Shown here one piece after another: positions 9,195-17,013 of a stretch of 64,000 nucleotides of DNA (the stretch's first letter is position 1; every line of letters begins with the position of its first letter). The stretch is from positions 2,480,001 through 2,544,000 of the forward strand of contig OY762063.1 in NCBI GenBank assembly GCA_963665075.1, read 5' to 3'. A program made the translations under genes and the position numbers. The stretch is from JAPULR01 sp963665075. GTDB lineage: Bacteria > Chloroflexota > Dehalococcoidia > Lucifugimonadales > GCA-2712585. The notes under the pieces were generated by a model. It saw nothing but the letters and a program-made list of their open reading frames with translations. It was not told where the DNA came from and did no database searches.

Positions 9195-9496
9195 AGCTCA
9201 GAGCCAATTGCACACCTTCAAGCAAACCCAAATTTGCGGGATTATATCACGCAGCCCTACCCCCGCTGTCTATCCGTCATACCCGCCACCCCCTCCGCTC
9301 GACCCTTCGACAGGCCCTTCGACAAGCTCAGGACAGGCTCAGGGTGAGCGGGGGGGACACCCACAAGAGCTACCCCTACGGTAAAGACGTGGCGCGGGTT
9401 GCGGTGGATTCCCGTTTTCACGGGAATGACGGGGGCTGCACTTCCATCCGCTCACCCTGAGTCTGTCGAAGGGTCTAGCGGGGGCGGTCGCCCCCT
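9195..9496. repeat. Repeat-filled spacer inside the fbp operon
   Basis: About 300 bp without a gene. It holds two abutting partial copies of the CCCTTCGACAGGCTCAGGG-type element (about 9301-9346), an ATTCCCGTTTTCACGGGAAT hairpin (about 9412-9431) and another CCCTGAGTCTGTCGAAGGG copy (about 9457-9476). These hairpins lie between fbpA and fbpB and may lower downstream transcript levels relative to fbpA. Confidence 0.75.
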
Positions 9497-10576
9497 CTAG
9501 GGGAGGATGCCGACGCTTCGCAGCATCTCCTGGGTGCCCTTCAGGTCGGACAGGTCTCCCATAGACACCGTCGGATTGTTTATCTCCGAAAGGGGTGTCA
9601 ACAGCCGGTTGATCTTCACGCCCTCGACCATCGGGTATTCGTAGGTCTGGCCGGCGAAGTATTGCTGGGCCACGGGCGAGAGCAGGAACTCCAGGAACTT
9701 CTCCGCGCCGTCCGAATTGTCGGAGGCTGAGAGGACGCCCGCGCCGGCCACCATTATCAGGGAGCCGGGGCCGCCGCCCGTCAGGTGGTGGTTTCTGGCG
9801 GCGAAACCTTCCCCTTCCTCGGCGAGGAAGCGGTACAGGTAGTAGTGGTTGACGAAACCCACGTCGATTTCGCCCGCGCCCGCCGCGGCGACGGTGGGGG
9901 TGTTCTTCGGGTATACCGTCGGGTCGTTTGCCTGTATGCCATCAAGCCATTCTTTGGTGCGCTCGTCGCCCCAAATCTGGCGCATGGCCGTTACCATAGT
10001 CTGGAAGGAGGCGTTGGTGGGCGGCCAGCCGATGCGTCCCTTCCACGCGGGGTCGGTGAATCCCCAGAGGTCGTCGGGCAGGTCTTCCGGCGATACGGTG
10101 TCCGTGCTGTAGACGATGACCCTTGCTCGGCCGGAAATGCCGACCCAGCGGCCTTCGGTAGAGCGGGCCCAGGCGGGAACCACGTCGAGGATGGGCTGAG
10201 GGATGGGTCGGAGCATGTTTTCGACGCTGCCCAATCCGCCGGGGTCCTGGGCGAAGAAGATGTCGGCGGGGGTCCTGTCGCCCTCTTCGGCCAGCGTCGC
10301 CGCAATCTCGGACGTGCTTGCGTACTTGACGTTCACCTCGATGCCGGTGGCGTTGGAGAACTGCTCGATGATTGGGCCGACGAGGGATTCGCTGCGCCCG
10401 GAATAGACCGTCAGCGTTTCCGATTCATCGCCGCCGTCCCCGCCGCAGCCGGCGATGAGGCTCACAAGCAGGGGCGGCAGCAGGACGACCAGCAGGGTCG
10501 CCCAGCGCGCAGTTCGGCGGGGCTTTCGGAGTCCTTTGGATGTGGCGAGACCGGTGGTGGGGTTTCTCCAAGCCAT
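9497..10576 (-). CDS. fbpA: Iron(III)-binding lipoprotein of ABC transporter (FbpA/FutA-like)
   Basis: Extracytoplasmic solute-binding protein of 359 residues. The N-terminus has a basic region, a hydrophobic core (LLVVLLPPLLVSLIAGC) and a lipobox with Cys at about residue 44, so it is a lipid-anchored protein. The mature part opens LTVYSGRSESLVGPIIEQF, typical of the ferric-binding class. It contains the late motif VGFVNHYYLYR, whose tyrosines in this family coordinate Fe3+. The ATG at 10576 has a good ribosome site (AAAGGAG, 10585-10595). It is first in the operon and is preceded by a strong promoter with palindromic operator at 10657-10712. Confidence 0.93.
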   Translation of the reverse strand: MAWRNPTTGLATSKGLRKPRRTARWATLLVVLLPPLLVSLIAGCGGDGGDESETLTVYSGRSESLVGPIIEQFSNATGIEVNVKYASTSEIAATLAEEGDRTPADIFFAQDPGGLGSVENMLRPIPQPILDVVPAWARSTEGRWVGISGRARVIVYSTDTVSPEDLPDDLWGFTDPAWKGRIGWPPTNASFQTMVTAMRQIWGDERTKEWLDGIQANDPTVYPKNTPTVAAAGAGEIDVGFVNHYYLYRFLAEEGEGFAARNHHLTGGGPGSLIMVAGAGVLSASDNSDGAEKFLEFLLSPVAQQYFAGQTYEYPMVEGVKINRLLTPLSEINNPTVSMGDLSDLKGTQEMLRSVGILP

Positions 10577-10656
10577 GTGCGTAATCTCCTTTGGAAAGAT
10601 TGAGGTTGCTGAAGGAACTCGCTTGCGGCGTTGGCGTAGAGTGTGTACGCTGTTGT

Positions 10657-10712
10657 TTATTAGTGTAGACTAATAATTTGAGTTATATACACTAACAAAT
10701 ATCACTTGTCAA
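10657..10712 (-). promoter_or_regulatory. fbp operon promoter with palindromic operator
   Basis: Read on the minus strand: a consensus -35 TTGACA (10712-10707), a 17-bp spacer and a -10 TATATA (10689-10684), which predicts initiation near 10677. Just downstream is a perfect palindrome, TTATTAGT-GTAG-ACTAATAA (10657-10676). An overlapping second inverted pair, TTAGTGTA (10660-10667) and TACACTAA (10688-10695), has its outer arm within the promoter. The layout fits repression by a metal-sensing DtxR/MntR- or Fur-type regulator; the regulator's identity is inferred. Confidence 0.75.
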
Positions 10713-10851
10713 TACCCTTCCGCCTCATTTCTTCCGTTCACCCTGAGCCTGTAGAAGGGTGAGGGCGCCCCTTTCCTTGACGCTGTTCAGGGGCGATGCT
10801 AGATTCTTTCTTGGCTTCGACCCGGCCACTCTACTATACGATAGCGACTCT

Positions 10852-11796
10852 ATGCATCCCATTGCCGAACAGCTACTGAACGGAAGCAAACGCGCCCTTT
10901 CGCGGGCAATTTCCCTGTTGGAACGGGACGATCCCCTCGCCGCCCGAATTATGTCCGACGTCCATCTCCACGCAGGCAAGGGCTACGTCGTAGGCATAAC
11001 CGGCCCGCCCGGCGCGGGCAAGAGCACCCTCATCGCCCGGCTGACGCAGGCATATCGAAGCCAAAGCCTTTCCGTGGGCGTCCTGGCGGTGGATCCTTCC
11101 AGCCCATACTCCGGCGGCGCGCTGTTGGGCGACCGCATCCGCATGGAGGGACACTACCTGGACGCGGGGGTGTTCATCCGCAGCATGTCCACCCGAGGCG
11201 CCCACGGCGGCGTGCCGCGAATCGTAAAGGGCGTGGTGCGATTGTTGGGGGCTTCGGGGAAGGACGTGACGCTGGTGGAGACGGTGGGGGTGGGGCAGAC
11301 GGAGTTGGACGTGATGGGCGTGGCGGACACGGTGGTTGTGGCGCTGGTGCCGGAGGCGGGCGACGCCATCCAGACCCTCAAGGCGGGGCTGATGGAGATT
11401 GCGGACGTGTTCGTCGTGAACAAGGCGGATCGCCCCGGCGCGCAGCAGATGACGGCAAACGTCCGCTCGCTGCTGGGGTTGTCTTCCGTTGGAGAAGGCT
11501 GGACGCCGCCGGTGGTGGAAACCCAGGCCGTCGCCGACGTCGGCATCGACGAGCTCGCCGGCGCGATTCAGAGGCACCGGGAATATCTGACGGAATCCGG
11601 CCTGCTGAAGGAACGCCGCCGCAAGCGGCGTGCCGCGGAGCTAACGGAAACGCTGCGGGATAGATTGGCGCGACGAGTGGAGCGGCAGATTGCCGATAAT
11701 CCTTCCCTGCAAGCAATGGTGAAGCGGGTGGAGGCGGGGGAATTGGAGCCGTACACGGCGGCCCTTCAACTGCTGGAGGAATTTCTACCTGGATGA
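10852..11796 (+). CDS. meaB: MeaB/ArgK-type P-loop GTPase, chaperone of methylmalonyl-CoA mutase
   Basis: G3E-family GTPase (314 aa) that loads and protects adenosylcobalamin in methylmalonyl-CoA mutase. The P-loop is GITGPPGAGKST (about residues 45-56). Further motifs are AVDPSSPYSGGALLGDR, the base-specificity motif NKAD, and the family-typical RSMSTRGAHGG and VETVGVGQTE. The frame is open for 31 codons upstream, but HPIAEQLLNGSKRALSRAI is the standard N-terminus, so ATG 10852 is chosen. A TACTAT -10-like box ends 14 bases upstream. The mutase itself is not in the window. The cobalamin link with metH and the propionate-type link with the biotin carboxylase at 36.7 kb are inferences. Confidence 0.92.
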   Translation: MHPIAEQLLNGSKRALSRAISLLERDDPLAARIMSDVHLHAGKGYVVGITGPPGAGKSTLIARLTQAYRSQSLSVGVLAVDPSSPYSGGALLGDRIRMEGHYLDAGVFIRSMSTRGAHGGVPRIVKGVVRLLGASGKDVTLVETVGVGQTELDVMGVADTVVVALVPEAGDAIQTLKAGLMEIADVFVVNKADRPGAQQMTANVRSLLGLSSVGEGWTPPVVETQAVADVGIDELAGAIQRHREYLTESGLLKERRRKRRAAELTETLRDRLARRVERQIADNPSLQAMVKRVEAGELEPYTAALQLLEEFLPG

Positions 11797-11803
11797 GACT
11801 GGC

Positions 11804-11831
11804 GTAGGGGCGGTTCGCTAACCGCCCCTAC
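11804..11831. repeat. 12-bp-stem hairpin (GTAGGGGCG family) right after meaB
   Basis: GTAGGGGCGGTT, a 4-base loop, then AACCGCCCCTAC: a perfect inverted repeat starting 8 bases after the meaB stop. The outer arms recur near 36679 and 50882 with different but still paired inner arms. It may end transcription, although no T-run follows. Confidence 0.7.
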
Positions 11832-12037
11832 ATGTTGCCGTGGTGGGACACCCCCATCCCTTCGACAGGCTCAGGACAGGCCCAACCTTCCCCATCAAGG
11901 AGACATTTGCATAACTGCCAAATGCGCCATCCACCCCACCCGCATCACCCCCATCCCGGCCTTCCCCCATCAAGAGGGAAGGGATTAAGAGGGATTCCCC
12001 CGCTTGACCCTTCGACAAGCTCAGGGTGAGCGGGGAT

Positions 12038-12640
12038 GGATTCCCGCCTACGCGGGAATGACGGAGGAGTAACGGGAATGACGGAGGGGTAACGGGAATG
12101 ACGGAGGATGAGCGGGGATGGATTCCCGCCTACGCGGGAATGACGGAGGAGTAACGGGAATGACGGAGGGTGAGCGGGGATGGATTCCCGCCTACGCGGG
12201 AATGACGGAGGAGTAACGGGGATGACGGAGGGTGAGCGGGGATGGATTCCCGCCTACGCGGGAATGACGGAGGGGTAACGGGAATGACGGAGGGTGAGCG
12301 GGGATGGATTCCCGCCTACGCGGGAATGACGGAGGGGTAACGGGAATGACGGAGGGTGAGCGGGGATGGATTCCCGCCTACGCGGGAATGACGGAGGAGT
12401 AACGGGAATGACGGAGGGTGAGCGGGGATGGATTCCCGCCTACGCGGGAATGACGGAGGAGTAACGGGGATGGCGGAGGGTGAGCGGGGATGGATTCCCG
12501 CCTACGCGGGAATGACGGAGGGTGAGCGGGGATGGATTCCCGCCTACGCGGGGATGACGGAGGGTGAGCGGGGAGGGATTCCCGCCTACGCGGGAATGAC
12601 GGAGGGGTAACGGGGATGACGGAGGGTGAGCGGGGATGAC
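12038..12640. repeat. Nested tandem array: 42-bp core with 0, 1 or 2 copies of a 20-bp module
   Basis: The core, containing GGATTCCCGCCTACGCGGG, begins at 12038, 12120, 12182, 12244, 12306, 12368, 12430, 12492, 12534 and 12576. Spacings are 82, then six of 62, then 42 and 42. The differences are multiples of 20 bp and reflect extra copies of a module around AACGGGAATGACGG. Before it (11832-12037) are single copies of the CCCTTCGACAGGCTCAGGG and CTTCCCCCATCAAG palindromes. After it are GTTACGCAAAGGTTTCC (12642-12658) and another CTTCC-type half. No gene is seen between meaB and the slipin. Confidence 0.95.
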
Positions 12641-12687
12641 GGTTACGCAAAGGTTTCCGTCAAGGGGGAGGGGGAAGATAAATGCGT

Positions 12688-13560
12688 CTAGCCCGTCTTA
12701 TCCTTGCCGTTGTCCGACGCGCCGCCGCTTCCCAGATTCAGGAAGGGTTGCAGCATCGACGTGAATTCCATCGGGAAGATGAACTTGGTGGACGCGCTGG
12801 AACCCATCTCCTTCAGCACCTCGAAATACTGCAAGCTCATCGTCTTGTTGTCCACGTTGGAAGCCACCTTGTAGATGCGGTCGAGGGCGGTGCTGAACCC
12901 CTCGGCGCGAAGGATGGCGGCCTGCCGGTCGCCCTCCGCTTCCAGAATCTCCGACTGCCGACGTCCTTCCGCCTCCAGGATGGCCGACTGCTTTTCGCCT
13001 TCGGCCCGGTTGATGGCGGCCTGCCGCTGCCCTTCCGACTCGGTGATGTCGGCGGTCTTGATGGCGGCGGCGGACTTCTCCCGCTCCATCGCGGCCTTCA
13101 CGCCCGGCGGCGGGTCTATCTCGTTTATCTCCACCTGGCTCACCTTGACGCCCCACCGTCCCGTCACCTCGTCGAGCCGGATCTGCAACGCGTCCCGAAC
13201 CTTCTCCCGCTCCGCCAGCGCGGACGCCAGGGAAGTCGCGCCGATGACGGCCCTCAGCGTCGCCAGGGCCAGGTTCACCACGGCGGCCTCGAAGTTCTGC
13301 ACGTTCAGCACCGCCGACTCCGCCTGCTCCTCCATCACCCGGTAGTAGATGACGAAGTCCATGTCCACCACCACGTTGTCGCTGGTGATGTACTTCTGGG
13401 TCGGTACACGCTGGACGCGCTCCCGCAAGTCCACCTTCCGCCCGTCCTCCATGAAGGGCACCACGAAGCGCAGGCCGGGCTGGGACACCCGCTCCAGGCG
13501 TCCCCACCTGAGCACCACCATCTTCTCGAACTGCCTTACAATCGTTAGTCCAAAGGGCAT
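12688..13560 (-). CDS. Slipin/stomatin-like SPFH protein without N-terminal membrane anchor
   Basis: SPFH-domain protein of 290 residues that forms oligomeric membrane-associated scaffolds. The SPFH region runs from IVRQFEKMVVLRWGRL to about residue 165. A long helical coiled region rich in AEGxxQ repeats follows (GEKQSAILEAEGRRQSEIL). The usual N-terminal transmembrane helix of paraslipins is missing: the protein begins directly at the SPFH strand, and only 13 bases separate it from the NfeD stop. The ATG has a good ribosome site (GGAGGACGAC). Pairing with NfeD is the classic STOPP-NfeD arrangement, where the slipin is partner or substrate of the protease. Confidence 0.9.
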   Translation of the reverse strand: MPFGLTIVRQFEKMVVLRWGRLERVSQPGLRFVVPFMEDGRKVDLRERVQRVPTQKYITSDNVVVDMDFVIYYRVMEEQAESAVLNVQNFEAAVVNLALATLRAVIGATSLASALAEREKVRDALQIRLDEVTGRWGVKVSQVEINEIDPPPGVKAAMEREKSAAAIKTADITESEGQRQAAINRAEGEKQSAILEAEGRRQSEILEAEGDRQAAILRAEGFSTALDRIYKVASNVDNKTMSLQYFEVLKEMGSSASTKFIFPMEFTSMLQPFLNLGSGGASDNGKDKTG

Positions 13561-13573
13561 GTCGTCCTCCCTG

Positions 13574-14965
13574 TTATTCCTCTTTTCGTTCCTCTGTGAA
13601 TGACGAAGCGTGGTCCGAATCGTCCAAAGCGGTCACGCGCAAAACGGCGCCTTCCACGGCCTCCACCCGCACCCGCCCGCCTTCTGGAATCATTGTGCCA
13701 TATTCGCAATAGGCTGTCCATATTTCCGTATTCACCCGCACGGTGCCCCTGGGGTCCAACGCATTTGTGACCACGGCTTCCGAGCCGACAAGGGGCGAAA
13801 GGTCGAGCACCTTCTCCATCTTGTGTTGGCGGACTATGGTCAGCAGCACCCAGCCTCCGATGATGGCGATGGTCGCCGCCGTGGGCCATAGCACCCAGGG
13901 GCTGATGCCGATGGCGGGCGCCGTTGGAGAAGGCGCGCCGAAGTGGGCGAACAGCAGCAGACCTCCAAGCACGAAGCTGACGATGCCGCCGATGCCCAGG
14001 ACGCCGAAGCCGGCCACGTAGAATTCGAGAACCAACAGCGCCATGCCGACGAGAATCAGCGCCGCGCCGCCCCAGTTGACGGGCAGATTTCCGAGGCTGA
14101 TGAAGGCGAGGACGAGGAACACCACCCCCGTCAGTCCGGGGATGACCAGGCCGGGACTCCATAGCTCCACGACGAGGCCCAAGCCGCCAAGGGTCAGGAG
14201 CAGGAAGGAGATGTTGGGGTCCGCCAGGATGTACAGGACGCGGTTGACGAGGCCCATGTCCAGCTGTTCAATCCGAAGGTTCCTGGTGGAGAGGGCGCGC
14301 GTCTCCTCGCCGATGGTTACGTTCATCCCGTCCAGCTTGTACAGCAGGTTGTTCAGGTCGTCGGCTATGAAGTCCACCACGTTGAGTTCGAGGGCTTCTT
14401 CCGATGAGAAGGACATGGCGAAAATGACGGTGTTTTCCAGCTGCTGAACGTTGCGTCCCCGCTGGGTGGCGATGGCCCGCATATCGGCGGCGGCGGCGTT
14501 GGTCGCCTTGTCGGACAGCGTATCGCCGAGTTCCTCGCCGCCGACGCCTACGGGGGTCGCCGCGCCGATACTGGCGCCGGGGGCCATGACGGCCACGTGG
14601 GCCGCCGCGGTGATGAACGTGCCCGCCGACGCCGCCTGCGCCCCCCGCGGCGAAACGAAAACCACCGTCGGCACGGTGGCGTTGAGGAGGGTTTCGGAGA
14701 TTTCGCGGGTGGAGGAGGAAAGGCCGCCGGGGGTGTTGAGCAGAATGATTGCGACTTCGACCTGTTCATCCTCGCCCTTCTCCACGATGCGGGTGATGTA
14801 GCGTTGGGAGATGGGGTTGATGATGCCGTCCACGTCGGCGACGAGGGCCGTGCGGCTCGGCGTCGTCTGGGCGAGGGCGAGGCCCGTCAGCCCCAGAAGG
14901 AATGAGGCGACGAAAACCAGCAGGAAGAGAACTCTGGCGAGTTTCCAGGGGCGGGCTTTGAACAT
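13574..14965 (-). CDS. NfeD-family membrane-bound serine protease (ClpP class, long form)
   Basis: 463-residue long-form NfeD. A signal peptide/first helix (LARVLFLLVFVASFLLGL) ends in ALA. A ClpP-like protease domain follows, with the nucleophile in AASAGTF and a likely general-base Lys in the LSDKATNAA region. Then come four or five membrane helices (about residues 255-395) and a C-terminal OB-fold domain (SPLVGSEAVVTNALDPRG). Thirty in-frame codons precede the ATG at 14965, but that ATG has GGGAGGG seven bases upstream and starts the signal peptide. It is followed directly by the slipin gene. Family members cleave hydrophobic C-termini of slipins; activity here is inferred. Confidence 0.9.
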   Translation of the reverse strand: MFKARPWKLARVLFLLVFVASFLLGLTGLALAQTTPSRTALVADVDGIINPISQRYITRIVEKGEDEQVEVAIILLNTPGGLSSSTREISETLLNATVPTVVFVSPRGAQAASAGTFITAAAHVAVMAPGASIGAATPVGVGGEELGDTLSDKATNAAAADMRAIATQRGRNVQQLENTVIFAMSFSSEEALELNVVDFIADDLNNLLYKLDGMNVTIGEETRALSTRNLRIEQLDMGLVNRVLYILADPNISFLLLTLGGLGLVVELWSPGLVIPGLTGVVFLVLAFISLGNLPVNWGGAALILVGMALLVLEFYVAGFGVLGIGGIVSFVLGGLLLFAHFGAPSPTAPAIGISPWVLWPTAATIAIIGGWVLLTIVRQHKMEKVLDLSPLVGSEAVVTNALDPRGTVRVNTEIWTAYCEYGTMIPEGGRVRVEAVEGAVLRVTALDDSDHASSFTEERKEE

Positions 14966-15134
14966 TATGCACCCTCCCGAATCGGGGTCGGCGTCGTAGG
15001 CGAGTGGGGTTGACGCGCCAAGGTTAATGATGATGGGGGCGTTGGCGCGTGTCAACGCCTGACTTCGTTGACAGGAAAACCGCCCCCACTTAGACTATTC
15101 GCCATATTTCAAAGCCGTTCAGCGAAGGAATCCC

Positions 15135-16379
15135 ATGTCCGCAGTCCAGAAGGCAGACCCGGCCGTCGCCGACATCATCGAGCGGGAAAACCGCCGCCAG
15201 AGAAGCAACATCGTCCTCATAGCGTCGGAGAATTACGCCAGCCGCGCGGTCCTCGAAGCCCAATCCAACCTGATGAACAACAAGTATGCCGAGGGCTACC
15301 CCGGACGTCGCTACTACGCCGGCTGCCGCCACGTGGACGAAGTCGAAGAGTTGGCCCGGGAACGCGCCAAGGCGCTGTTCGGGGCGGAGCACGCCAACGT
15401 GCAGCCCCACAGCGGCGCGCAAGCCAACATGGCCGTCTACTTCGCCCTCCTCAAGCCCGGAGACACCGTCATGGGGCTGCGTCTCGACCAGGGCGGACAC
15501 CTCACCCACGGCAGCCCGGTCAACTTCTCCGGCAAGCTGTACAATTTCGTGGGATACGACCTGGACCGGGAGACGGAGACCATCGACTACGAGGCCGTGG
15601 AGCGGATGGCGAAGGAGCATCGTCCCAAGATAATCGTGGCGGGCTACACGGCCTACCCGCGCACCATCGACTTCCCCAGGTTTCGGGAGATTGCGGACAT
15701 GGTGGACGCCCGGCTGATGGTGGACATGGCCCACGTTTCCGGCCTCATCGCCGGCGGCGCCTATCCTTCCCCATTCCCCCACGCCCACGTGGTCACTTCC
15801 ACCACCCAGAAGACCCTCCGAGGCCCCCGCGGCGGCGTTATTTTGTGCGAATCGAAGCTGGCCCGCCGCATAGACCGGGCGGTTTTTCCCAACGCGCAGG
15901 GCGGCCCCTTCATGCACGTCATCGCCGCCAAGGCCGTCTGCTTCGGCGAAGCGATGAAGCCCGAATTCAAGAAGTACGCCCACGCCGTGGTGGAGAACTC
16001 CCGCACTATGGCGAACACTCTCGCCTACGAAGGGCTTCGCATCGTCTCCGACGGCACGGACAACCATCTCTGCCTCGTTGACCTGCGTCCTCTGGGGGTG
16101 AAGGGCAATGAGGGGGAGGCGGTTCTGGAGAGCGCGTCCATCATCACCAACAAGAACGGGATTCCCTACGACCCGGAGCCGCCGCGCGTGACCAGCGGTC
16201 TGCGTATCGGCTCCGCCGCCGTCACCACCCGCGGCTTCGGCAAGGACGAGATGAAGCAGACGGCGCGGATGATTGTCCGAGCCCTGGCCTCCAGGGACGA
16301 CGAAGCCGCCATCGCCGCCATCCGGGAGGAAGCGGAGTCGTTGGCGGGAGCATTCCCCGTGCCGGGCATCGACGATTAG
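15135..16379 (+). CDS. glyA: Serine hydroxymethyltransferase
   Basis: PLP enzyme (414 aa) that converts serine and tetrahydrofolate to glycine and 5,10-methylene-tetrahydrofolate in the cytoplasm. N-terminal motifs are LIASENYASRAVLEAQ, NKYAEGYPGRRYY and QPHSGAQANMAVYFALL. The PLP-lysine motif reads STTQKTLRGPRGG, with Gln where most family members have His just before the lysine. The C-terminus has TSGLRIGSAAVTTRGF. Length is normal. The ATG at 15135 gives the standard start. It supplies one-carbon units used by metH and purN products elsewhere in the window. Confidence 0.95.
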   Translation: MSAVQKADPAVADIIERENRRQRSNIVLIASENYASRAVLEAQSNLMNNKYAEGYPGRRYYAGCRHVDEVEELARERAKALFGAEHANVQPHSGAQANMAVYFALLKPGDTVMGLRLDQGGHLTHGSPVNFSGKLYNFVGYDLDRETETIDYEAVERMAKEHRPKIIVAGYTAYPRTIDFPRFREIADMVDARLMVDMAHVSGLIAGGAYPSPFPHAHVVTSTTQKTLRGPRGGVILCESKLARRIDRAVFPNAQGGPFMHVIAAKAVCFGEAMKPEFKKYAHAVVENSRTMANTLAYEGLRIVSDGTDNHLCLVDLRPLGVKGNEGEAVLESASIITNKNGIPYDPEPPRVTSGLRIGSAAVTTRGFGKDEMKQTARMIVRALASRDDEAAIAAIREEAESLAGAFPVPGIDD

Positions 16380-16425
16380 GGGCGATGGGGTTGGAGAATC
16401 TTTAATCAATGGAAGGAAGGATGGT

Positions 16426-16626
16426 ATGACCACCGTAGCGGATCTGCAAAAGGCAATTCTGGCCTTGCCCGATTCCGAATATGCCGAACTGCGAAACTGG
16501 TTTCTGGAAGAGGATTGGGAAAGGTGGGACAAAGAATTCGAAGAGGACGTGAAGGCTGGCCGGCTGGACGCCTTCGCGGCCAGCATCATGAAGGCCAAGG
16601 AAGAAGGCACTCTCGAACCTCTGTAG
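16426..16626 (+). CDS. Putative antitoxin of a type II toxin-antitoxin pair
   Basis: A 66-residue acidic helical protein of a form common in ParE/RelE-linked antitoxins: a short N-terminal helix (VADLQKAILALPDSEYAELRN), then WDKEFEEDVKAGRLD and a tail with conserved FAASIMKAKEEGTLEPL. It would bind and neutralise the adjacent toxin and probably repress its own promoter. The ATG has GGAAGGA upstream. Its TAG is followed immediately by the toxin ATG, antitoxin first, as usual. Confidence 0.75.
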   Translation: MTTVADLQKAILALPDSEYAELRNWFLEEDWERWDKEFEEDVKAGRLDAFAASIMKAKEEGTLEPL

Positions 16627-16881
16627 ATGCATTACACGGAACCTCAATTCTGGCGAAGGTTTTACGATCTGCCTGCATCGGCACAAGAGCTAGCCCGTCA
16701 AAACTTTGAGTTGCTTAAGAATAATCCGCGACATCCCTCGCTCAGGTTCAAAAGCGTTGGACGATATTGGTCTGTGCGTGTTGGCCGATACTTCCGGGTT
16801 CTGGCAATTAGGGATGGTGAAGACTTTCACTGGTTTTGGATTGGCAGACACGATGAATACGAGCGGATAATTGGCAGCTAG
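16627..16881 (+). CDS. Putative RelE/ParE-superfamily toxin
   Basis: An 84-residue basic protein of RelE/ParE-like build: an N-terminal helix pair (EPQFWRRFYDLPASAQELAR), the hinge NPRHPSLRFKSVGRYWSVRVG, then the strand RYFRVLAIRDGEDFHWFWIG and the ending RHDEYERII. The final His-Asp-Glu-Tyr is common in this subgroup. Targets in the superfamily are ribosome-bound mRNA (RelE) or DNA gyrase (ParE); which applies here cannot be told. It abuts the antitoxin stop with no gap, so the two are co-translated. Confidence 0.8.
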   Translation: MHYTEPQFWRRFYDLPASAQELARQNFELLKNNPRHPSLRFKSVGRYWSVRVGRYFRVLAIRDGEDFHWFWIGRHDEYERIIGS

Positions 16882-16958
16882 ACAACGATCAACGCAAAAT
16901 GGGACACGTCATCGTGGTTGCAATCAAGTTCACAAGTCCAGAATGCTGATTTCCCGTC

Positions 16959-16988
16959 TTGAGGGGATGGCTTGGAAAGTGCTATAAT
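16959..16988 (+). promoter_or_regulatory. Promoter of rpsF-ssb-rpsR
   Basis: TTGAGG (16959-16964), an 18-bp spacer and a perfect TATAAT (16983-16988). The predicted start near 16995 leaves a leader of about 19 bases before the TTG start of rpsF. Confidence 0.7.
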
Positions 16989-17013
16989 CGCCGCCGACTT
17001 GTAGGAGGCTGCA

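Noticed and set aside
12038..12640. A possible CRISPR array
   Set aside because: The units are continuous tandem repeats with no unique spacers and no cas genes nearby.
16989..17013. An S6:S18-binding autoregulatory leader before rpsF
   Set aside because: The predicted leader is only about 19 bases. A CCGCCG stretch is present but there is no room for the known structured motif.
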